DNA from: Clostridia bacterium
GTDB lineage: Bacteria; Bacillota; Thermoanaerobacteria; Thermoanaerobacterales; Thermoanaerobacteraceae
Direction of reading: 5' to 3'
Length of the DNA stretch: 32,082 nt
Assembly (NCBI GenBank): GCA_012840485.1
Contig: DULG01000035.1
Span: forward strand, 1-32,082
This document shows positions 23,095 through 29,466 of this stretch, piece after piece (within the stretch, counting starts at the first letter, position 1; the number at the start of each line of letters is the position of its first letter). The notes under the pieces are model-generated. The model made no database searches. It was not told the origin of the DNA and was given only the letters and a program-made list of their open reading frames with translations. A program made the position numbers and the translations under genes.

Positions 23095-24889
23095 AAAGTA
23101 TTATGTATTGAAAGAAAGTGGAACATATTCAAATGCGCTGGAGGCCTATGGATTAGCTGAATTGATTTTAGGGCTTACTCATCAGAAGGCAAAAGTATCA
23201 ATAATTGATAAAGGCATTTATTATGAACTTAATGTAAAAGAAATGGAGCTTTCTGAAATTAAATACTTTGATTTATTTCCTTATCTAAAGAAAAAAGATG
23301 ATAAGGAGGCGATAGAAAAAGGTATTAAAAATTATATTGATTTGGACGAAGAAAAAGAGAGAAAAAATCGTTATAATGATTATCTTAAAAAAATAAATGA
23401 AGAAAGAAAGAAAATAAAAAATTTACCTAATGCAAAACCCATATTAGCTGAATTAGATAAAAAAATTGAAGATTATGAAGATAAGCCAATAAGAGAAATG
23501 GATATAATAACAGGGGTTAATCAGTTTAAGGCACTCGATATGTATAAAAAAGCATATTTTAATTTATACAGCAACAAGGATAGTTTTCAAAATATTATTG
23601 ATGTGCTATTAAAATTATATTCTGATACAACTAATAACATTGAAGAAGCAAAGGCAACAATATCGGATTTAAAAAAGAAAAAGAAAATAAAAGACATAAA
23701 AGAAGTAAATAGTTTACAACTTTATAATCCTTCAATGGTTAAAGGGGCACATCCTTCAAAGAGCAATGATATAACTCCAGAACCCGTGGATGGATTTTGG
23801 TTGCAGGAATGTCTAAAAATTGCCGGAAGTTTTAATGCTATGGTTATAAAACCTGTACAAATAGCTAAACAAAAATGGGACAATAAAATCTATGTATTTG
23901 ATGTAAATAATTTGGATTGGGATAAAAGCAAAAAAATATTTAACGAATTCAAGAGATTTTTAAAGGGGAACACATCTATAAGATTAGACATTAACTCTAT
24001 TCTTTTAATGTCAAAAGAATTAATCCAACATAGGGAAGAGTATAAAAGCAGTAAAAGTTTTTTAAAAAAATATCGTCCTCATGATGAGATAAAAGGATTT
24101 TATGCAGTTTATTTTAAAAATATGGGGAATGCTAATTCTCCCACCAATATTTCTTTCCTTGAATTGCCTTTATTTATAGAGATAAATTCATATAAGGATG
24201 CAAAAGACTGGATAGAAATAATTGATGAACATTTGAAGATTATCAATAATATACGAAATTCTATTTCAGAACAAGATGAAAGTGGCAATATAATTTCTTT
24301 ACTTCAAAAGTATAGACAATTTTTAACGACATCGGATATTGATTATTTTTATGACTTCATTGGTCAATATTCAATCTTTCTCATGGAGCAAATTGCAAAG
24401 AAAAATTATTTTACTAAGCCTTTCAGTGAAAAATTAATGGAGGTGTTTTTATTGAAAACTGATAATAGAATATCAGAAATACTACAGAATCAAGGTTTTA
24501 GAAATATCGCCAAGGCCATACGTAAATCTACAATCTCAGAACAGTATGCGAAGAGCAAAGGGCAGCAAATGTATGATATCAAGTACGGACTTGCTCAAGA
24601 ACTGTTGAGAAAGTCAGCCTATAAAGAAGACTTGATAGAATTTTTGTCAGAATTTATTGTTTCTTATAATCAAGAAACAGCCAGAATGGTTGAGAAAAAT
24701 AAAGGAAAGGCTAGAGCTACAATAAAACAACAGGATTTAGAAGATTTAGTAAAATTAATAGATGAATATGATAATCCATCATTGATAGGTAAATTATTAT
24801 GCGCTTTTGGATATTCACTTGATAGAAAAGAAAAAGAAGATGAGCCGGTAGAAGATGAAAATAATGAATTTGATGGAATTCAGGATTAA
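23084..24889 (+). CDS. cas8: Cas8-family large subunit of the Cascade complex
   Basis: The protein has 601 aa from ATG 23084, 11 bases behind AAAGGGGG; GTG 23072 overlaps that site. Position and size fit the large subunit, which reads the PAM and holds the R-loop. The N-terminal part (YSNALEAYGLAELILGLTHQ) and the charged middle are not close to any subtype I can name with certainty; a Cas8a1/Csx-type or divergent Cas8b is likely. The last ~145 residues form a separate all-helical block (ISEILQNQGFRNIAKAIRKS, then YDIKYGLAQELLRKSAYKED) of small-subunit type. An internal ribosome site precedes exactly that block. No zinc finger is seen. Confidence 0.85.
   Translation: MTDKKYYVLKESGTYSNALEAYGLAELILGLTHQKAKVSIIDKGIYYELNVKEMELSEIKYFDLFPYLKKKDDKEAIEKGIKNYIDLDEEKERKNRYNDYLKKINEERKKIKNLPNAKPILAELDKKIEDYEDKPIREMDIITGVNQFKALDMYKKAYFNLYSNKDSFQNIIDVLLKLYSDTTNNIEEAKATISDLKKKKKIKDIKEVNSLQLYNPSMVKGAHPSKSNDITPEPVDGFWLQECLKIAGSFNAMVIKPVQIAKQKWDNKIYVFDVNNLDWDKSKKIFNEFKRFLKGNTSIRLDINSILLMSKELIQHREEYKSSKSFLKKYRPHDEIKGFYAVYFKNMGNANSPTNISFLELPLFIEINSYKDAKDWIEIIDEHLKIINNIRNSISEQDESGNIISLLQKYRQFLTTSDIDYFYDFIGQYSIFLMEQIAKKNYFTKPFSEKLMEVFLLKTDNRISEILQNQGFRNIAKAIRKSTISEQYAKSKGQQMYDIKYGLAQELLRKSAYKEDLIEFLSEFIVSYNQETARMVEKNKGKARATIKQQDLEDLVKLIDEYDNPSLIGKLLCAFGYSLDRKEKEDEPVEDENNEFDGIQD
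24452..24889 (+). CDS. cas11: Predicted internally translated Cas11-like small subunit
   Basis: Inside cas8, in the same frame, GGAGGTG (24439-24445) is followed after 6 bases by TTG 24452, which would initiate MKTDNRISEILQNQGF. The product is 145 aa, all helical, and equals the C-terminal block of Cas8. It is known that several type I systems (I-B, I-C, I-D) make their small subunit Cas11 from an internal start in the large-subunit gene. The site here is as strong as those of the neighbouring full genes, and TTG starts are common in this window. No separate cas11 gene exists in the operon. Expression itself is a prediction. Confidence 0.7.
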   Translation: MKTDNRISEILQNQGFRNIAKAIRKSTISEQYAKSKGQQMYDIKYGLAQELLRKSAYKEDLIEFLSEFIVSYNQETARMVEKNKGKARATIKQQDLEDLVKLIDEYDNPSLIGKLLCAFGYSLDRKEKEDEPVEDENNEFDGIQD

Positions 24890-24910
24890 AGAATGAAAGG
24901 AGAATGAAAA

Positions 24911-25876
24911 ATGGGTAAAAACTTTATTTCTTCATTGTCAATTTGCGGAGAATTGGGACTCAGTATGCATTCATTAAATAATGAAGGAGGAGAAGGAAAT
25001 CAAGTTTTAACAAGGGAAGTTACAATTGTAAATGAAAAAGGTAGGACTTTTACTGTAAATGCTGTTAGTGGAGATATGTTAAAACATATACAAGCTGAAC
25101 ACTTGTATTATATATCAATAGAAAAAGGACTTCCTCTTTGTGAAAAGTGCAAGGTTTTTGATGCAAATAGGATAAGTGGCGACAAGACTTTTACGGAGGA
25201 AGTAAAAAACAAAAAGGACGAAGAAGTTTTAGATATGTTGATAAATAGATGTGTTATAGATGATATGGAGGGTATCTTAATTACTAATAACAATAGAAAT
25301 TTACCGAGGAAGTCAGCAGCAGAGTTTGGATGGTTAATAGGAATACCTGAGAAAGTAAAAACGGATACATTTTTTCATGTTAAGTTAGTGGCAAATGCAG
25401 GAAGTAAAAGTGAAGATGAGTCTGCAAATCAAGGGCAAAATATATTTCATAGGCCTGCTAATTCTGGAATTTATGCTTTAGTATCTAATTATGATATATA
25501 CAGAATAGGTTATAATGAGATATCAAGAACCTACGCTATTGATAGCACTCAAAGATACGAAAGATATAAAGCCTTTTTGCAATCTATAATGTACACATTT
25601 GTCAAACCCAATGGTGCTATGAGAAATACCCAAGATCCCCATATTATTTCTTTTAAAGGAGTTATTACAATTTCAAATAGTACAGTTCCTGCTCCAACAA
25701 TAAGTCCATTAAATGATACATATATAAATGAGATTAAAACTATTGCAGAAAATATTAATAAATTAGAGAAAAATGTAATTAGGGTAATAGAATTCAATGG
25801 TTTGGCAGAATTTACTGAAATTATGACAGATTTAATACAAAATTATGAACCATATGAGTTGGGAGCAAATAATTAG
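24911..25876 (+). CDS. cas7: Cas7 backbone subunit, Cst2/DevR family
   Basis: The protein has 321 aa and starts at ATG 24911 behind AAGGAG. The opening FISSLSICGELGLSMHSLNN, then EGGEGNQVLTREVTIVNEKG, and AVSGDMLKHIQAEHLYYIS are characteristic of the Cst2/DevR branch of Cas7, which packs along the crRNA as the Cascade backbone. Further family features include NRNLPRKSAAEFGWLIGIPE and a fixed GQNIFHRPANSGIYALVSNY. It sits 21 bases after cas8 and 21 before cas5. This branch of Cas7 is usual in type I-B (Tneap-like) loci, the best clue to the subtype. Confidence 0.92.
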   Translation: MGKNFISSLSICGELGLSMHSLNNEGGEGNQVLTREVTIVNEKGRTFTVNAVSGDMLKHIQAEHLYYISIEKGLPLCEKCKVFDANRISGDKTFTEEVKNKKDEEVLDMLINRCVIDDMEGILITNNNRNLPRKSAAEFGWLIGIPEKVKTDTFFHVKLVANAGSKSEDESANQGQNIFHRPANSGIYALVSNYDIYRIGYNEISRTYAIDSTQRYERYKAFLQSIMYTFVKPNGAMRNTQDPHIISFKGVITISNSTVPAPTISPLNDTYINEIKTIAENINKLEKNVIRVIEFNGLAEFTEIMTDLIQNYEPYELGANN

Positions 25877-25897
25877 AAATGAAAGGGAAGATTAATT

Positions 25898-26608
25898 ATG
25901 TTTCTTGAAGCTGTTTATAAGCCGACTTCTCTATTTTCACTGAGAAGAAGTGACGCAACAAATCCTGCTGCGAAATCTTTGATAGCTCCTTCTCCGTATT
26001 CAATTAAAATGGCTTTGATTAATGCAGCAATAACCTTTAAAAGTTTTGATGACAATATATTTGAAATGATTAAAAATTTAGAAATACATTATAATCTTCC
26101 AGATTACATATGTATAAATAATTGCTTTGTTAAAAATCAAAGTAAATATGAGATAAAAACTAAAAAATCGGATGTAGATTTGGAAAAGATTGAAGGTCTT
26201 GCATTTAAGACAACAATTGGGTTTAGAGAGTATGTCTACTATAGTGATTTGATAAAAATTTTGATAAGGGTAAAAAGAGAAGAAAATATAGATTTTCTAA
26301 AATCATTGCTAATGAGGATAAATTATTTTGGGAAGAGAGGAAGTTTCTTCCAATTTATTGAAGCAAAAGAATATATTGATAATGAAAGACCTTCGGGATA
26401 TAGTTATATTTTTGATGATGCAGTATTAAATAATTATAACCATAATATGATAATTTTTAAAATGGATGATGTTGATAAAAACGCTAAATTTGATAATATG
26501 AATTCTTATTCAAAAGAGAAAGCTATGAGAGTTAGCAAAATATATTGTTTTGAATATGAGCAATATAGGGCAAATAAAAATTTTACTTTACTAAGGAAGA
26601 TAAAATGA
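25898..26608 (+). CDS. cas5: Cas5 subunit of Cascade
   Basis: The protein has 236 aa from ATG 25898 with a GAAAGGGAAG-type ribosome site. The N-terminus FSLRRSDATNPAAKSLIAPS followed by PYSIKMALINAA is the RAMP-fold start typical of Cas5 proteins next to Cst2/DevR-type Cas7. Cas5 caps the 5' handle of the crRNA and touches Cas8. The C-terminal half is less conserved. It is the last of the interference genes before an 86-base gap with a strong hairpin. Confidence 0.88.
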   Translation: MFLEAVYKPTSLFSLRRSDATNPAAKSLIAPSPYSIKMALINAAITFKSFDDNIFEMIKNLEIHYNLPDYICINNCFVKNQSKYEIKTKKSDVDLEKIEGLAFKTTIGFREYVYYSDLIKILIRVKREENIDFLKSLLMRINYFGKRGSFFQFIEAKEYIDNERPSGYSYIFDDAVLNNYNHNMIIFKMDDVDKNAKFDNMNSYSKEKAMRVSKIYCFEYEQYRANKNFTLLRKIK

Positions 26609-26618
26609 TGTTATCTGT

Positions 26619-26655
26619 GGCTATATGGTGAAGTATTTAACTTTATCATATAGCC
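26619..26655 (+). promoter_or_regulatory. 16-bp hairpin between cas5 and cas4
   Basis: GGCTATATG (26619-26627) pairs perfectly with CATATAGCC (26647-26655). Seven more pairs, two of them G-U, extend the stem to a 5-base ATTTA loop. No U-run follows directly (TTTTTTAT comes 14 bases later), so a partial terminator, an RNase processing site or a 3'-end protector is possible. Confidence 0.65.
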
Positions 26656-26694
26656 CAGTATGAGAGGTATTTTTTATATTAATAAGGTGATATT

Positions 26695-27186
26695 ATGGAT
26701 TTGGTAACTGGTACAGAAATAAATTATTATTTTGTATGTAAACATAAGCTATGGCTTTTTACTCATGGCATAAATATGGAGCATAATTCTGATTATGTGG
26801 ATATAGGAAAAGTACTTCATGAAAAAAGCTTTCAGAGGGAAGATAAAGAGATCCTTCTTGATGGACGTGTAAAAATAGATTTTGTAAAAAATCAATTGGA
26901 AATACATGAAACTAAGAAGAGTAAAGCAATAGAAGAAGCGACGAAGTACCAAGTTTTATACTATATTTACTATTTGAAAATGAAAGGTGTGGACAAAGTT
27001 ACAGGAGTTATACATTATATGGATAACCATTCGAAGGAGGAGATTACTCTTAGTGGACAGGATGAGAATAAAATAAAGGAACTAATTGAAGAAATCAACA
27101 AAATAAAATTAATGGATAAACCACCGGCTAAAGTAAAAAGTAAAATTTGTACAAAATGCAGTTATTATGAATTGTGCTTTAGTTAG
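26695..27186 (+). CDS. cas4: Cas4 nuclease of spacer acquisition
   Basis: The protein has 163 aa and starts at ATG 26695 behind AAGGTGA. The iron-sulphur cysteines are complete: Cys15 in FVCKHKLW and Cys152, Cys155 and Cys161 in the C-terminal CTKCSYYELC. The RecB-type core shows GKVLHEK, the acidic residue in DGRVKIDFV, the IHETKKSK motif and QVLYYIYYLK. Cas4 trims prespacers and fixes PAM side and orientation together with Cas1. It opens the adaptation half of the operon, 11 bases before cas1. Confidence 0.93.
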   Translation: MDLVTGTEINYYFVCKHKLWLFTHGINMEHNSDYVDIGKVLHEKSFQREDKEILLDGRVKIDFVKNQLEIHETKKSKAIEEATKYQVLYYIYYLKMKGVDKVTGVIHYMDNHSKEEITLSGQDENKIKELIEEINKIKLMDKPPAKVKSKICTKCSYYELCFS

Positions 27187-27197
27187 AAGGTGATTTT

Positions 27198-28190
27198 ATG
27201 AAAAGAAGCATATATATAAATACTAATGGACGACTCAGTAGAAAAGACAATACCATTTACTTAGAAAGTGAAACTTATGGGAAAAAGCCTATCCCAGTAA
27301 ATAATGTACAAGAATTGTTTTTATTTGGTGAGATTGACTTAAATACAAAAGCAATTAATTTTTTAGCACAAAATAATATAACAGTTCACATTTTTAATTA
27401 TTATGGATATTATACGGGAAGCTTTTATCCACGAGAGCATCTGCCTTCGGGTTTTTTGCTAGTAAAGCAAGTAGAAAAATATAAAGAGGAGCATGAAAGG
27501 CTCAAAATTGCAAAGGAAATTATTAATGGTGCCAGTCATAATATTTTAAAGAATCTCAAGTATTATGCAAATAGAAAAGAAGGATTAGATGAATATGTTG
27601 AAAGGATAGAAAATGAAAGGAAAAATATAAAAGATGCTAAGACTATAAACGAACTCATGGGAGTTGAAGGTAGGATTAGGAATATATATTATAGTGCTTT
27701 TGAAACAATAATTGAGGGGAAATTTGAATTTAAAAATAGGACAATGAACCCTCCGGATAATCCCATAAATGCCTTGATTTCTTTTGGTAATTCTATGATG
27801 TATTCTATAGTTCTTACAGAAATATACAATACTCAGTTAAATCCAACTATAAGTTATTTACATGAGCCGGGTGAAAGGAGATTTTCTTTAAGCCTTGATA
27901 TAAGTGAAATTTTTAAGCCAATAATTGTAGATAGGATTATTTTTAGTTTGATAAATCAAAAAATGATAAGAGAAGAACATTTCGATCAAGAATTAGAAAT
28001 GTGTTATCTGAATGAGAAGGGGAGAGTTATATTTCAGAGAGAATTTGAAGAAAAATTAGGCACCATAATAAAACATCCAAGACTGAACAGAAGTGTAAGT
28101 TATAGAAGGCTTATAAGACTTGAATGTTACAAGCTTATAAAGCATTTGTTGGATGAGGAACAGTATGAATCATTAAAAATGTGGTGGTAA
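27198..28190 (+). CDS. cas1: Cas1 integrase
   Basis: The 330-aa protein starts at ATG 27198 with AGAAGGTGA ahead. The metal site of the Cas1 family is visible as Glu157 (GVEGRIRNIYY), His222 (SYLHEPG) and an acidic residue in LDISEIFKPIIVDR (Glu237 by spacing). The N-terminal beta domain shows VQELFLFGEIDLNTKAINFL, then AQNNITVHIFNYYGYYTGSF. Cas1 with Cas2 inserts new spacers at the leader end. It lies one base before cas2, so they are co-translated. Nothing suggests inactivation. Confidence 0.97.
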   Translation: MKRSIYINTNGRLSRKDNTIYLESETYGKKPIPVNNVQELFLFGEIDLNTKAINFLAQNNITVHIFNYYGYYTGSFYPREHLPSGFLLVKQVEKYKEEHERLKIAKEIINGASHNILKNLKYYANRKEGLDEYVERIENERKNIKDAKTINELMGVEGRIRNIYYSAFETIIEGKFEFKNRTMNPPDNPINALISFGNSMMYSIVLTEIYNTQLNPTISYLHEPGERRFSLSLDISEIFKPIIVDRIIFSLINQKMIREEHFDQELEMCYLNEKGRVIFQREFEEKLGTIIKHPRLNRSVSYRRLIRLECYKLIKHLLDEEQYESLKMWW

Positions 28191-28191
28191 T

Positions 28192-28455
28192 GTGTATGTA
28201 CTTATAGTTTATGACGTTGAGGAAAAAAGGGTCGCAAAAGTAAATAAATTTTTAAAGACCTATTTGAACTGGGTACAAAATTCTGTTTTTGAGGGGGAAT
28301 TAACAGAGGCTCAATTAAACAGAATTATCTTATGGTTTAAAGGACATTTGGATTTAAAATGTGATTCCGTTTTAATATATACTGCCAGTTCTGAAAAGTG
28401 GCTATCTAAAAAGATTATTGGAGTAGAGAAAAACTCTACGGATAATATTTTATAA
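28192..28455 (+). CDS. cas2: Cas2 adaptation protein
   Basis: The protein has 87 aa and starts at GTG 28192, one base after the cas1 stop. MYVLIVYDVEEKRVAKVNKF is the ferredoxin-fold opening with the conserved Asp8, and WVQNSVFEGELTEAQLNRI is the usual second motif. Cas2 forms the central dimer between two Cas1 dimers. The length is normal. Confidence 0.96.
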   Translation: MYVLIVYDVEEKRVAKVNKFLKTYLNWVQNSVFEGELTEAQLNRIILWFKGHLDLKCDSVLIYTASSEKWLSKKIIGVEKNSTDNIL

Positions 28456-28474
28456 TATTTTGTGAGGGGATAAG

Positions 28475-29230
28475 ATGAGAATAAGATTGACACTATTGCC
28501 GGAAGAAAAGAAAAGTCTAAATATAAACTATAATTACTTTTTATCAGGATGGATATACAATACTTTAAAAAAAGCAAATAAAGAATACGCAGAAGAGCTC
28601 CACGCAAAAGGATATAGTTATGGAAAAAAAGTCTTTAAATTATTTACTTTTTCTCAACTGCGTAGTAAAAACCTTAAGATAGTTAATGAAAATATAATGT
28701 TTTTAGATAAGACATACTTATATATAACTTCTCCTAAAAAAGAGTTTTTGTTAAATTTTGTAGGAGAAGTCTTAAATAATGATGTTCTAAAATTGCAAGA
28801 TTATGAGTTTAAGATTGAAAGTGTAGAAGTACTAAAAGAACCAGAGTTTAATAATGAAGAAAATAAATTTATATGTTTATCTCCAATTGTAACTTCTACA
28901 GCTGTAGAAGTCGATGGTAAAAGAAAAAGTGTAAATTTACCTTTGCATCACCCGAGATTTGTAGAGAATTTAAAAAACAATCTAATTGAAAAATATTACG
29001 TGCTTTACAATACATTACCAGATAATTTAAGTCTTAATATTAATTTTGACATGGAATATTATTCACAAAAACCAAAGGGTAAAAGGACAAAATATAAAAA
29101 TGTTTATGTTCGGGGATATATGGTACCCTTTACAATGTCGGGAAATATTGAACTAATCAAAGTGGCATATAATTGTGGTATGGGAGAGAAAAATAGTGCA
29201 GGGTTTGGAATGATACAAAAAATAAGATGA
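28475..29230 (+). CDS. cas6: Cas6 pre-crRNA endoribonuclease
   Basis: The 251-aa protein starts at ATG 28475 with GAGGGGATAAG ahead. The C-terminal glycine-rich loop NCGMGEKNSAGFGMIQ is diagnostic of Cas6. His43, in LHAKGYSYGKKVFKLFTFSQ, is in the usual place of the catalytic His. Cas6 cuts each repeat transcript 8 bases before its 3' end, which would leave the handle AUUGAAAU on crRNAs. The gene ends the operon, next to the array, instead of heading it as in many type I-B loci. Confidence 0.93.
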   Translation: MRIRLTLLPEEKKSLNINYNYFLSGWIYNTLKKANKEYAEELHAKGYSYGKKVFKLFTFSQLRSKNLKIVNENIMFLDKTYLYITSPKKEFLLNFVGEVLNNDVLKLQDYEFKIESVEVLKEPEFNNEENKFICLSPIVTSTAVEVDGKRKSVNLPLHHPRFVENLKNNLIEKYYVLYNTLPDNLSLNINFDMEYYSQKPKGKRTKYKNVYVRGYMVPFTMSGNIELIKVAYNCGMGEKNSAGFGMIQKIR

Positions 29231-29246
29231 ATATTTATTAATTTAA

Positions 29247-29296
29247 TTTCTTGTCGACCTCTCCCAATGTAAAAATCATAGGAGGTCGATAAGAAA
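29247..29296. repeat. 15-bp hairpin after cas6
   Basis: TTTCTTGTCGACCTC (29247-29261) pairs with GAGGTCGATAAGAAA (29282-29296), with a single G-U. No U-run follows on the plus strand, so it is not a classical terminator. It marks the boundary between the cas operon and the leader. Confidence 0.6.
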
Positions 29297-29466
29297 AAAT
29301 TTATAATATAACGTTTTCTATTTCTCGGGAGGAAACAGGTTTTTAAACAAATGAATTATTATACATTTTATTGTGCGATTTTATTTTGCCTAGGAGATTG
29401 TAAAATAGCCAATGTTATGATAAAGTAAACTTGAATAAAAGAAGTATTATCATGCAATTTTCATGG
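29297..29466 (+). promoter_or_regulatory. CRISPR leader
   Basis: This AT-rich, gene-free stretch lies between the cas operon and the first repeat. It is placed on the correct side: repeats read plus-strand with the ATTGAAAT handle at their 3' end. TATGAT near 29415 could be a -10 box, but no good -35 stands 17 bases ahead. Confidence 0.6.
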
